From Huiozyma naganishii CBS 8797 (lineage: Eukaryota > Ascomycota > Saccharomycetes > Saccharomycetales > Saccharomycetaceae), in contig NC_035929.1 of assembly GCF_000348985.1 (NCBI RefSeq), positions 62,001 to 126,000 on the forward strand: a stretch of 64,000 nt of DNA, read 5' to 3'. The notes under the pieces were generated by a model. It was not told the origin of the DNA. It saw only the letters and a list, made by a program, of their open reading frames with translations, and searched no databases. The translations under genes were made by a program, and so were the position numbers. Of this stretch, positions 47,962 through 56,016 are shown piece after piece. Within the stretch, counting starts at the first letter, position 1, and the number at the start of each line of letters is the position of its first letter.

Positions 47962-48603
47962 TCAATTAATGTCGAAGCTTGTCCCGCAACCGCACTTGCT
48001 CTTGAGATTCCCGCCCGTTATTTTGAAGGAGGACCCGATGAGTTCAGTTGTGTAGGCGAGCGTGGTGCCGTCGAGGATCCTGAGCGATTCCCCGTCAATG
48101 AGGATCTTGCCGCCGTGGTCTGGCATGACGTACGTGACGGTGTTCTTGCTTGCAGCGAACTCGTCGTCTCCCGGTTGGTCCGCTGGCAATGCGGCGTCGT
48201 CCAAGACCAGCTTCAAAACGTACTGGTACCCGTGGCACCCGCCGCTCTCAACACTGATCGAGAGCACCTCGCCCGATTCGTCGTAGATCTGTTTGAGTCT
48301 CCATGCAGCCCGCTCGCTGATCTGAATCTGCTGTCCCGGGAGACTACCGTCTCGCGACACGACCTTCTGCGGCGCAACCAGCACGTCGTTGCTCAGCGAC
48401 GCCCTCGTAGCAGCAGAAGCAGCAGCAGTAGTAGTAGTTGCAGTGATCCTATGAGGTCCACGGAGCAGCCAGCGACTGGCCCCCACCTTCGATAGGTCCG
48501 CTGACGAATGAGTCCTGCTAAACCTCCACGGGCTCAGTGGGTCCCTCAAACGGCAACTCCGCACCAACAGCACCCCTCTTCCTCGCATCACCCGTGCCAA
48601 CAT
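47962..48603 (-). CDS. ISA2: Isa2, mitochondrial A-type iron-sulfur scaffold
   Basis: The 213-residue protein (185 in S. cerevisiae) begins with an Arg/Ser-rich, acid-free presequence (about 1-60) for mitochondrial import. The A-type core follows (about 90-213), with the three metal-binding cysteines at 123 (GGCHGYQY), 204 and 206 (KCGCGTSFDIN at the end). Isa1, Isa2 and Iba57 assemble [4Fe-4S] clusters in the matrix for aconitase and lipoate synthase. An Ala/Thr run (about 54-66) encoded by trinucleotide repeats lengthens the presequence. The gene starts 135 bp downstream of the UBA3 stop on the same strand. Confidence 0.93.
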   Translation of the reverse strand: MLARVMRGRGVLLVRSCRLRDPLSPWRFSRTHSSADLSKVGASRWLLRGPHRITATTTTAAASAATRASLSNDVLVAPQKVVSRDGSLPGQQIQISERAAWRLKQIYDESGEVLSISVESGGCHGYQYVLKLVLDDAALPADQPGDDEFAASKNTVTYVMPDHGGKILIDGESLRILDGTTLAYTTELIGSSFKITGGNLKSKCGCGTSFDIN

Positions 48604-48738
48604 GACGCTATGTAGAACTCACCGACAGCTGGTACCCTCCCTCCCACAGCTGTTTTCAACGGTCCCCGGACCTCGAAGTTCAAGGGTCTTCCTTCAAATA
48701 ATTCGAAGTGCATGGACGATGGGCGATGAGGAGACCCA

Positions 48739-49641
48739 CTAAGTGGTGAAGAGTTCGCTGCAGACGGCACAGTTGCTGTCTCTTGCGTAGGTGAAGGCGT
48801 ACTGGAAGTGGCCCTGTGTGCCGTTGACGACGGTGAAGTTGCAGTACGCCGGCGGGTCCGCAACGAGGTCCAGGTGCCACTTGATGAGTTCGTTCGTTGC
48901 GTGTGCTGCGACCATGGCTGTCGTTGTGGCGACGTTCGGGATTATCCGACGCACTACCCCCATGACGTACGCGCCCGTGATCCCCTGAGGATCGATCCCG
49001 TGTTCTTGTGCCCTGTGCCGACACTTGGCAACGAGTTCTTGAAGTGCTGTCCCCGTCGTGTCGTTGTCGAGTGCCGGCGCTTCAGTTGCGACGAAGTACT
49101 CGACTACATGCTCGAGGGTGCGAGGGTTGTTTGCGATGGTGCACATGGGCACGTTTGTCTCTGCCCCCTCGGCGGGCACTGTCCCCAGGGAACACTCCCA
49201 GCAGGATGTGACCCCCGGGACGACGACTTTGACGTGCCCCCTGAGTCCCTCCGTGCCCGCGTCTATCAGTGGGATGAGTGTACTGAATTGAGACGTAAGT
49301 GCCAGCGAGCACAGCACGTTATTGATGTGTCTTCTTGGGGCGATGCTGTCGAGTCCCGAGAGCACGACATCGAACTGTGTGAGGAACTGCGTGCTGAGGG
49401 ACGTCAAGTCGCACACGTGCGGGGTGATGCTGACTTGCGCCTTGTGGAAGTACCTTGCAGCGGCCTCCGCTTTGGGGCTTCCGATGTCTGCCTCTGTGAA
49501 GAGGAACTGTCTGTTGAGGTTCGATAACTCTACCGTGTCGAAGTCTACTATGTGGACCTCGCTGACTTGCAATTGCACGAGGTTCTTGAGCAACTCGCAC
49601 CCGAGCCCACCGGCTCCCAACAGCAACACTTTACAGTCCAT
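48739..49641 (-). CDS. UBA3: Uba3, catalytic E1 subunit for NEDD8/Rub1
   Basis: Starting at the ATG at 49641 gives 300 residues (299 in S. cerevisiae), with the same N-terminus MDCK followed by the ATP-binding loop VLLLGAGGLGCELLKNL. LSNLNRQFLF (about 39-48) and DIGSPKAEAAA are E1 signatures. Zinc-binding CWEC is at 147-150 and CAVC near the C-terminus. The catalytic cysteine is Cys167 in PMCTIANNPR. With Ula1, Uba3 activates Rub1 for cullin modification. Frames extending upstream of 49641 lack an ATG. SND3 stops 92 bp before this start on the same strand. Confidence 0.95.
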   Translation of the reverse strand: MDCKVLLLGAGGLGCELLKNLVQLQVSEVHIVDFDTVELSNLNRQFLFTEADIGSPKAEAAARYFHKAQVSITPHVCDLTSLSTQFLTQFDVVLSGLDSIAPRRHINNVLCSLALTSQFSTLIPLIDAGTEGLRGHVKVVVPGVTSCWECSLGTVPAEGAETNVPMCTIANNPRTLEHVVEYFVATEAPALDNDTTGTALQELVAKCRHRAQEHGIDPQGITGAYVMGVVRRIIPNVATTTAMVAAHATNELIKWHLDLVADPPAYCNFTVVNGTQGHFQYAFTYARDSNCAVCSELFTT

Positions 49642-49733
49642 GCGTGGTAGTGCTTTGCAGTACAGTGCGTCGTAGTGAGGGTGTGCGTGTGTTGTTATAT
49701 AAGATATAAGTCTTAATGTCGTATACACACGGT

Positions 49734-50339
49734 TCAGTCCAGTTTGCGGATGGCGCCTCCTTCACCGGCCATTTCGAGGGCCTCGATAGTCTTCTTATCG
49801 GTCTTGACCTCGTCGCTGCCGCCGCTGAACTTGCTCAAGAGGGATTCTGCACGGAACGGTCTCCTTAGGTTCCCCGTGGCTGGTTTACCGAACAGGTGAA
49901 TCTTGACGACGTTGTTCTCTAGGGCTCCCTTGACGGGACCGATGGCTTGCATGAACAGAGGGTTGTTGTACTTGAGGTACAAGTGTAGGAACAACATGAA
50001 CGCGAGGGATTGGTACAGGGACTTGAGCGCAGCCTGGATGGACTCCATGTCGTAGTCGTGGACGGTGGTCACTTTGAGCCGTGGACGGGAGGTATCCTCC
50101 GCCAGTGACGTTGCTGCGAGGAGCGCATTCTGCGGTGGTTCCGCGTACTTCAACAGGGACAAGTCATTGGCACGGTTGATGCGTGCTGCGGTGAGTTGGT
50201 ACAGGAGCCAAGTGACCGCTGCACAGGAACAGTACAGCACGCGGATGTACAGGATGACCGTCTTGTTCTCCATGTCTATGAAACGGGACGCGCCCATCAT
50301 GACAAGCATGATGGCTATGTTGGTCACTTGCGGGTTCAT
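49734..50339 (-). CDS. SND3: Snd3 (Pho88), ER membrane protein of SRP-independent targeting
   Basis: The 201-residue protein (188 in S. cerevisiae) begins MNPQVTNIAIMLVMMGASR and has two hydrophobic segments at about 5-20 and 30-52. A cytosolic part follows with the conserved AFMLFLHLYLKYNNPLFMQA and KIHLFGKPATGNLRRPFRAE. Snd3 acts with Snd1 and Snd2 to target proteins with internal or C-terminal membrane segments to the Sec61 channel. It was first found as Pho88, with effects on phosphate uptake. Divergent from FCY1 with only 110 bp between the two ATGs. Confidence 0.95.
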   Translation of the reverse strand: MNPQVTNIAIMLVMMGASRFIDMENKTVILYIRVLYCSCAAVTWLLYQLTAARINRANDLSLLKYAEPPQNALLAATSLAEDTSRPRLKVTTVHDYDMESIQAALKSLYQSLAFMLFLHLYLKYNNPLFMQAIGPVKGALENNVVKIHLFGKPATGNLRRPFRAESLLSKFSGGSDEVKTDKKTIEALEMAGEGGAIRKLD

Positions 50340-50449
50340 CCTGGCTGGGGGGCTGTGGTCTGGCTGGGTCTGGGTCTCGGGTTATGTATAGTTTGGGTAT
50401 CACGGTTCATTACATCAAGAAGTGAAAATTTTAACTGGTGGTTAACCCG

Positions 50450-50956
50450 ATGAGTAACAGTCGACTTATGGTGCTCCAGCTGGCCATGTCTGGCAAATTT
50501 GATCAATTGGGGTTACAAGTAGCGTACGAGGAGGCCGCCCAGGGGTTTTCCGAGGGCGGGGTCCCCATTGGAGGGTGTCTAATCGACAACGAATCCGGTG
50601 AGGTGCTTGGTCGTGGCCACAACATGCGGTTCCAACGGGGGAGTGCCACATTGCACGGTGAGATCAGCACTTTGGAGAACTGTGGGAGGCTACCTGGGGG
50701 TGTTTACAAGCGGTGTACGCTCTACACGACTCTTTCGCCCTGTGACATGTGCACCGGTGCTATTATCATGTACGGTATCCCGCGAGTTGTCATTGCGGAG
50801 AACAAGAACTTTGCGTCCCCCGGGGAGGCGTACTTGCGCACCCGTGGCCACGAAGTGGTTCTCCTAGAGGATGCGAAGTGTATTGGCCTGATGTCCAAGT
50901 TCATCAGCGAGCGTCCTCACGACTGGTTCGAGGACATTGGCACAGAGCACAGCTAA
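50450..50956 (+). CDS. FCY1: cytosine deaminase Fcy1
   Basis: The enzyme converts cytosine to uracil in pyrimidine salvage and also acts on 5-fluorocytosine. From the ATG at 50450 it has 168 residues (158 in S. cerevisiae). In-frame ATGs at 50468 and 50486 would give proteins nearer the family length, so the true start is uncertain. Zinc ligands are all present: His69 and catalytic Glu71 in TLHGEISTLE, and Cys98 and Cys101 in LSPCDMCTGA (numbered from 50450). The C-terminus ERPHDWFEDIG matches. It is convergent with YPR063C, with 21 bp between the stops, and lies in reverse orientation relative to S. cerevisiae synteny. Confidence 0.96.
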   Translation: MSNSRLMVLQLAMSGKFDQLGLQVAYEEAAQGFSEGGVPIGGCLIDNESGEVLGRGHNMRFQRGSATLHGEISTLENCGRLPGGVYKRCTLYTTLSPCDMCTGAIIMYGIPRVVIAENKNFASPGEAYLRTRGHEVVLLEDAKCIGLMSKFISERPHDWFEDIGTEHS

Positions 50957-50977
50957 GAGTTATACTATATACGTTTT

Positions 50978-51322
50978 CTATTTAGTAGTTGTAGCGTTTG
51001 GGAATACTAGTTCCAAGTAACAAACGCACAGACCAATGAAACTGAGAGCGACTTTCAACACAGGGTACTTCTCCAGCGGGTTTTCGTTCTTCTTATCCTG
51101 TGCCTCCTTAGCGGTAGCCAGGGAGATCTCCTCCTCTGAGGTGTTTAGGAAGTAATGGATGGACTGTATCAATGCAAACCAACCTACGAATTTGTTTCTT
51201 AGGAAGATTGCAGCCATGGGCATGGACTGGTTGAGCAGACCGGAAACACTCTGTGTACTCGCGTACATCCCATGTGGCGGGAACACATGTGTGTATCTCG
51301 TGACGAGGTCCTGTCTAGCCAT
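50978..51322 (-). CDS. YPR063C: YPR063C, small ER membrane protein (Asterix-like)
   Basis: The start at 51322 gives 114 residues beginning MARQDLVTRYTHVFPPHGMY. Two hydrophobic segments are visible, AAIFLRNKFVGWFALIQSIHY (about 38-58) and KVALSFIGLCVCYLELVF (about 91-108). The size, topology and position beside FCY1 fit YPR063C, an ER protein related to Asterix/WDR83OS, a subunit of the PAT membrane-protein insertion chaperone. The S. cerevisiae gene is listed as intron-containing; I see no splice signals here and the frame is complete without one. An upstream in-frame extension lacks a supported start. Confidence 0.82.
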   Translation of the reverse strand: MARQDLVTRYTHVFPPHGMYASTQSVSGLLNQSMPMAAIFLRNKFVGWFALIQSIHYFLNTSEEEISLATAKEAQDKKNENPLEKYPVLKVALSFIGLCVCYLELVFPNATTTK

Positions 51323-51437
51323 GGTGCCGTGCGGTGTGCGTCTCCGGGGTCTAGTTACAATTGTACTGTAGCAGAAGTCTCTAGCTTTCTGCTTTGAAAA
51401 AATTGTTTCTATTCGTACATACAATAAATAATACACA

Positions 51438-51896
51438 CTACGCCAGTGCGTAACTGTCCGATCCCGCAGTGTTGTGCCCCAGTGTCTGCTTGAGTGTCAC
51501 TGTCTGTTCTTGTTGCTCCCCCCCTGCCACATACGTCCCCGTGAGCACCCCACTGGCCCTGTCCCACTCGACGTAGTACACCCCGCCGTAGTCCACTCTT
51601 GGCGGAGCAGGGGCGTCCACGAACTTGTCCGCACACGCCGCACCCTGCACCGCGCAGCCAGCGGCCCACTCCGCGCTGACCAGCCGCGTCTCCCTCCACA
51701 CCCACCGCTCCAGCGCCCCCGCACGGCCCACACACGCGGTCTCCAACGCAGTGGCGACCTCCAGCCCGCCAGCGAGCACGATCCGCAGCAGGCCCTGGCC
51801 GGCGACCCCCCACAGCGACACACTCACCGCGTACCGACACTCCCCGGCGTCACCGCCCAGCACCGTCTGCCACCCGGCGACCACCTGCTCACCCAT
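51438..51896 (-). CDS. VID24: diverged GID4/VID24-like protein
   Basis: The ATG at 51896 gives 152 residues. The C-terminal third aligns with Gid4/Vid24 and Gid10: YGGVYYVEWDRASGVLTGTY matches the family YDGFYYIVHDQVTGNIQGFY, and both end a few residues after a Ser-Asp/Ser-rich turn (here SDSYALA). WRETRLV (67-73) corresponds to WKEKFLV, whose Glu binds the N-terminal proline degron in Gid4. EQVVAGWQTVL (3-13) resembles YQVTVNLKTVDL. Gid4 is the substrate receptor of the GID ubiquitin ligase that destroys gluconeogenic enzymes after glucose addition. S. cerevisiae Vid24 has 362 residues, so this is much shorter, mainly missing a loop. Part of the domain (FLENSEFSTG) lies upstream of the first ATG in the same open frame (to 52016). 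The gene is about 70 percent GC. VID24 is expected next to SND3 and YMC2, supporting the call. Confidence 0.6.
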   Translation of the reverse strand: MGEQVVAGWQTVLGGDAGECRYAVSVSLWGVAGQGLLRIVLAGGLEVATALETACVGRAGALERWVWRETRLVSAEWAAGCAVQGAACADKFVDAPAPPRVDYGGVYYVEWDRASGVLTGTYVAGGEQQEQTVTLKQTLGHNTAGSDSYALA

Positions 51897-52616
51897 GCCA
51901 CACCCCCACGTTACCCAGCGCCCCGTGCTAAACTCCGAGTTCTCCAGGAAGGCAACGACGGCCCGGGGGAAACCCGCAGGAACCACGCGCGCGGACGGCC
52001 CTCGCAGCGGCCCGGCTTATATAGCGGCCCGCGCTGCAGGAGGGTCTGGGTGCACACCCCCACCCTGGGGCCCACCCCCCACACCCACGCCCCCAGACCC
52101 TTGCTCTGGCCCGTGCCTGCCGCGGACGCGAGAGAAAGCGCGCAGCACAATGGGCTGGGCATTGTCCCGTGCTCTTTCCGCCCGCCGCTGCGCCCAGACC
52201 CCGTCGCTGAGGTGTTTTCCTGCCCGGGGGCATTGTTGCGTGTGCCCGCGCCTCGGGGGGGGGACGGCAGAGAGGGAACACAAACAAACAAACAACAGAA
52301 CTAAAACAGTATATAACGGCAAACTCAATTTCCAGACGCACAGCAGAGAATAGGAAGAACACGCTGCTTATTGAGGCGGCGGACTGGGTTTTGTCTCTTG
52401 CTCTGCGGCGGTTTCTGGGGCAGCGTAGGTTTTCTTTGTTGTTTCTTTTCTTTCTTTTTTGCTGCTTCTTTTTTCTAATTTTTTGTTTAAAATCGGATTC
52501 TTCTCGAATTTTCCACCGTTTTGTGCCTTGCAAAGAAGCACCCGGTTGATTGATTGGTATCGGTACAGTTTCGAACAGATCTCGGCTGGAAGTGTGCTCA
52601 GCAGGGGAAACGCAGG
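51897..52616. promoter_or_regulatory. divergent VID24-like/ROX1 promoter with putative Rox1 sites
   Basis: This 720 bp region is GC-rich up to about 52260, then T-rich. A minus-strand TATA box (TATATAA, 52017-52023) lies 121 bp before the VID24-like ATG. A plus-strand TATATAA at 52310-52316 serves ROX1, leaving a leader of up to about 250 bp. Rox1-type cores occur at 52231-52237 (CATTGTT) and, weaker, at 52160-52166 (CATTGTC) and on the minus strand near 52147-52153. Rox1 represses its own gene in S. cerevisiae, so autorepression is plausible. Confidence 0.5.
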
Positions 52617-54173
52617 ATGGTGATGGCTGCTTTACACAATCCTCTGGCGAACGGGAGTGCAGGTGCTGGTGGCGGCGGTGCCGCCACCAGCACCGCCGCC
52701 ACGACAACTGCTGCTGCAGTGCCCGTCCCCACTGATAGTAACGGACAACTGGTCAATAAAAACAACAAGAAGGGAGTCAAGAAGATCCCCAGGCCCAGAA
52801 ACGCATTCATCCTGTTCAGACAGCACTACCATCGGATTCTGATCGACGATTGGACGAAACACGGCGTTGATATACCGCACAACACGCAGATTTCAAAGAT
52901 CCTGGGCACCAAATGGAAGGAATTGGGGCCCGAGGAGAAACACCAGTGGGATGAACTGGCAAGACAGGAGAAATTGGAACACGAGAGGAAGTACCCACAG
53001 TACAAGTATAAGCCGGTTCGTAAGACCACCAAGAAGAAACTGCAGTTGCAAGCAGAACAGCAGCAGCAACAACAAGAACAACAGCAGCAGCAGCAGCAAG
53101 CCCAGCAACAACAACAATTACAACAAGCCCAACAGCAAGAACACCTACGCCAACAGCACCAACACTTGCAACAACCACACATACCAGTGCTGTCGCAGAA
53201 CGCCGGCAGCACAGTGCCGTCCATGTACCACCAGCCGCCCCCCGGAGCTGCCAACGTCAACACGGGCGCCCAGGCCACGGCTACTGCAGAGATGCCCAAC
53301 ACGTATATGCCGATGTCCATCTCCGGGTTCTACGGCGGGTCAGCGGGGGCAAACCCTGCAGCGTACTACCCGTACACTGTGCCCTTCACGCCAAGCTCAT
53401 CGAGGTCAAACACAAACTCTAACGTGGCAGCAGGTGCTAATGCGCCAAACAACGCTGCTGGTGATTTCTTCCAACAGCAACAGCAACAGCAACAACAACA
53501 ACAACAGTACGCGGCGATGTCCGCGGCACAACAACAGTACGGTATAGGACAGGACTACTCGTCGATCTCGAAGAACACTTCACAAGTGGTACTGCCGTAC
53601 TTCGCAGACGCAAAGAGCACACAACAGCAACAGCAACAGATGTACCAGGATGTCGCTCCTTATACCACCACTGCTGATTATGTGTCGAACCCAGCGACGA
53701 TGGGTGCCGGAGGGGGTGGCAGTGGGGCCACGACCGCCACGACCGCGGCCGCCTCGGTCTCCAACAACACGACCGCCAGCACGAACGGCACCCACACGGC
53801 ACGCGGGGGCGCCGCCGCCGCGGCAAACACAAGACTACCGCCGGCACAGAACTACTACTACTACAACATGCCGCCGCAGCAACTGGCCCCACAGCCCGCG
53901 ACACAGGTCACCCCACAGCAGATCTCACAGCAGCTGCACCCTACCCAATACCAGGACTACAACAGCATCAAGAACACTACTAACGCGCTGCAGCAGTACC
54001 ACGACTACGGCAACAACAAGACCGCCTTCCACCACCAGCCTCCGCAACAACCGCACCAACTGCAACTACAACAGCAGCAACACCAGCAGCCACCAAGCAC
54101 CACGGGCAGTAGCATCGAACACCTCGATATGGGCAACGTGTACCACAACACCAAACCGACGAACCAGAACTGA
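52617..54173 (+). CDS. ROX1: Rox1, HMG-box repressor of hypoxic genes
   Basis: The first ATG, at 52617, gives 518 residues (368 in S. cerevisiae). An Ala/Thr/Gly-rich lead precedes the HMG box at about 57-130. The box carries the Rox1 signature IPRPRNAFILFRQHYHRILI and ends EHERKYPQYKYKPVRK, nearly the same as in S. cerevisiae. Glutamine tracts (about 145-190, 290-300 and later) and a Thr/Ala/Gly/Asn-rich C-terminal region follow, the part that recruits Cyc8-Tup1. Rox1 represses hypoxic genes when haem and oxygen are present. A TACTAAC string inside the gene is coding, not a branch site. The gene is inverted relative to UBA3 and JID1 compared with S. cerevisiae. Confidence 0.92.
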   Translation: MVMAALHNPLANGSAGAGGGGAATSTAATTTAAAVPVPTDSNGQLVNKNNKKGVKKIPRPRNAFILFRQHYHRILIDDWTKHGVDIPHNTQISKILGTKWKELGPEEKHQWDELARQEKLEHERKYPQYKYKPVRKTTKKKLQLQAEQQQQQQEQQQQQQQAQQQQQLQQAQQQEHLRQQHQHLQQPHIPVLSQNAGSTVPSMYHQPPPGAANVNTGAQATATAEMPNTYMPMSISGFYGGSAGANPAAYYPYTVPFTPSSSRSNTNSNVAAGANAPNNAAGDFFQQQQQQQQQQQQYAAMSAAQQQYGIGQDYSSISKNTSQVVLPYFADAKSTQQQQQQMYQDVAPYTTTADYVSNPATMGAGGGGSGATTATTAAASVSNNTTASTNGTHTARGGAAAAANTRLPPAQNYYYYNMPPQQLAPQPATQVTPQQISQQLHPTQYQDYNSIKNTTNALQQYHDYGNNKTAFHHQPPQQPHQLQLQQQQHQQPPSTTGSSIEHLDMGNVYHNTKPTNQN

Positions 54174-54284
54174 GCAACACGTCTCCACGGCATATATACA
54201 CATGTAACTATATAACAAATCACATCGTAGCAAATACACACACATATACCTCGTGCTGCACTGCTGGCAACTCCGGCAAGCGTG

Positions 54285-55058
54285 ATGAGGTTGAAGTTGG
54301 ACACGCACTGGCCACACAGGGTGTCGAACCCAACACCTTACGAGATCTTCTCAGTGAACCCATCAACGAAACCCAATAAGAGACTCCTCAGGGACAAGTA
54401 CTTGCAGTACGCGAAGTTGTACCACCCGGACCTGGACCAGCAGGTGCAATGCGGCGGTGTGGTACTCACCAGAAGGGCCCAACTGGAACGGTTCAAAGTG
54501 ATATCGCACGCGTACGAGTGTCTACGGACTGGGGCACACCCGTCAAGTTGCTACGCGGGGAGGTCACACCCTGCAAGCACAGCTGCTGCTGCGGACTATA
54601 GGTACTGGCGTGCGGGGACGTGGGAGGACCAGCAGGACTGGCAAACTCACGCTTCTGCGACCGCCAGCGGGTCCGAGGGTGAGCGGGACAGCGACCATAT
54701 CCTAGCGTACGTGTTTGGGTTCCTCGTGTGTCTCCAGGGGACGTACTTCCTCGCGAAGTTGCAAGATAAGCTGTTGGTAAGGCGCGACGACGGCTTTGAT
54801 CACGGGGACGTCGAGGTGCCCGAGTTGATCGTCCCACCGCAACTGGGCGAACCACAGGAACAATTCAGCGAGAAACTCGTCAAGCTCAGAAGGTTCCTAT
54901 GGATCAGGTCCTGGTTGCTGTTCAGAGACGATGAGCAAAAGCTTAACAACGAAATCGCCAGAAATGAAAAATTGATAAGCAGACTCAATCGGTCACAGCA
55001 TCAGCACCAGGACGAAAAATCGGAAGAACGGGATACAAGCTCGAGTGCGGAGACTTAG
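54285..55058 (+). CDS. JID1: Jid1, J-domain protein of mitochondria
   Basis: The ATG at 54285 gives 257 residues (301 in S. cerevisiae). The J domain starts near TPYEIFSVNPSTKPNKRLLR and has the essential HPD in LYHPDLDQ (about 45-52), so it should stimulate an Hsp70. One membrane segment, ILAYVFGFLVCLQGTYFLAKL, lies at about 143-163. The C-terminal 90 residues are charged and partly coiled. The short basic N-terminus before the J domain could act in mitochondrial targeting. JID1 and ARO7 are also adjacent in S. cerevisiae. Confidence 0.88.
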   Translation: MRLKLDTHWPHRVSNPTPYEIFSVNPSTKPNKRLLRDKYLQYAKLYHPDLDQQVQCGGVVLTRRAQLERFKVISHAYECLRTGAHPSSCYAGRSHPASTAAAADYRYWRAGTWEDQQDWQTHASATASGSEGERDSDHILAYVFGFLVCLQGTYFLAKLQDKLLVRRDDGFDHGDVEVPELIVPPQLGEPQEQFSEKLVKLRRFLWIRSWLLFRDDEQKLNNEIARNEKLISRLNRSQHQHQDEKSEERDTSSSAET

Positions 55059-55094
55059 TTGCACAATCGCTACACGCACACGCACACAGACACC

Positions 55095-55871
55095 ATGGAC
55101 TTCACGAACCCGGCCAGCGTGCTCGACTTGAACAACATTCGGGCGGAACTCGTCAAGATGGAGGACTCGATCATCTTCAAGTTCATCGAGCGGTCACATT
55201 TCGCGACTTGCCCAGGCGTGTACACACCCAACAACGCGCATCTGCACCTCGACGACTTCCACGGGTCGTTCTTGGACTGGCTGCTCGTCCACTTGGAGAT
55301 CACGCAGTCGCAGATCAGAAGGTATACGTCGCCAGACCAGACTCCTTTCTTCCCAGATAAGATCAAGGAATCTATACTCCCAGCGATAGACTACCCGCAG
55401 GTGCTGGGACCCCAAGCATCCGCGGTCAACTACAACGACACAATCAAGCAAGTGTACATCGATAAGATGGTGCCGCTCATTTCAAAACTGGAGGACGACG
55501 ACGAGAACAACTACGGGTCCGTTGCGTCCTGTGATATCGAGTGTCTTCAGGCACTCAGCCGCAGGATCCATTTCGGAAAGTTCGTCGCGGAGGCCAAGTT
55601 CAGGAACGACGTCGAGTTGTACACGGACCTCATCAAAAGGAGGGACATACAGGGGATTGTCACAAGTATCACAAACTCGGCCGTCGAGGAGAAGATTCTG
55701 CAGAGACTGACCACAAAGGCAGAGGTTTACGGTGTTGACCCGACCAATAAGGAGGGCGAACGCAGGATCACGCCAGAGTACCTAGTCAAAATATACAAGG
55801 AGTACGTCATCCCGTTGACCAAAGACGTCGAGGTCGAGTACTTGCTCAAAAGACTAGAGGATGTCGAGTGA
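55095..55871 (+). CDS. ARO7: chorismate mutase Aro7
   Basis: The 258-residue enzyme (256 in S. cerevisiae) converts chorismate to prephenate for Phe and Tyr synthesis. It is an all-helical AroQ mutase. The start MDFTNPASVLDLNNIRAELV keeps the catalytic Arg of helix 1, and VKMEDSIIFKFIERSHFA follows. ASCDIECLQALSRRIHFGKFV and SAVEEKILQRLTTKAEVYG carry the remaining active-site Arg, Lys and Glu. The fungal enzyme is activated by Trp and inhibited by Tyr at the dimer interface, and the full length here includes that region. The ATG at 55095 is preferred over an upstream in-frame codon that is not ATG. Only 36 bp separate it from the JID1 stop. Confidence 0.97.
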   Translation: MDFTNPASVLDLNNIRAELVKMEDSIIFKFIERSHFATCPGVYTPNNAHLHLDDFHGSFLDWLLVHLEITQSQIRRYTSPDQTPFFPDKIKESILPAIDYPQVLGPQASAVNYNDTIKQVYIDKMVPLISKLEDDDENNYGSVASCDIECLQALSRRIHFGKFVAEAKFRNDVELYTDLIKRRDIQGIVTSITNSAVEEKILQRLTTKAEVYGVDPTNKEGERRITPEYLVKIYKEYVIPLTKDVEVEYLLKRLEDVE

Positions 55872-56016
55872 CCAGCAACGTAAACCGCAGGGAGCGGTGA
55901 TTTAAAGCAATGTTCATATATATGTTAAAACTTTGGGTACCACGTTTATACGTACCATTGACTTCGTGTATTAGATAGAGAGACAGAGAGAGAGAGAGAG
56001 GCGGTGGGAGAACGGA

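Noticed and set aside
51323..51436. 38-residue N-terminal extension of YPR063C
   Set aside because: No supported upstream ATG is needed and the conserved product starts at MARQDLV; the extension is basic and unlike the family.
53972..53995. TACTAAC followed by CAG, resembling a branch point and 3' splice site
   Set aside because: It lies inside the uninterrupted ROX1 frame, encoding Thr/Asn, and there is no matching GTATGT donor.
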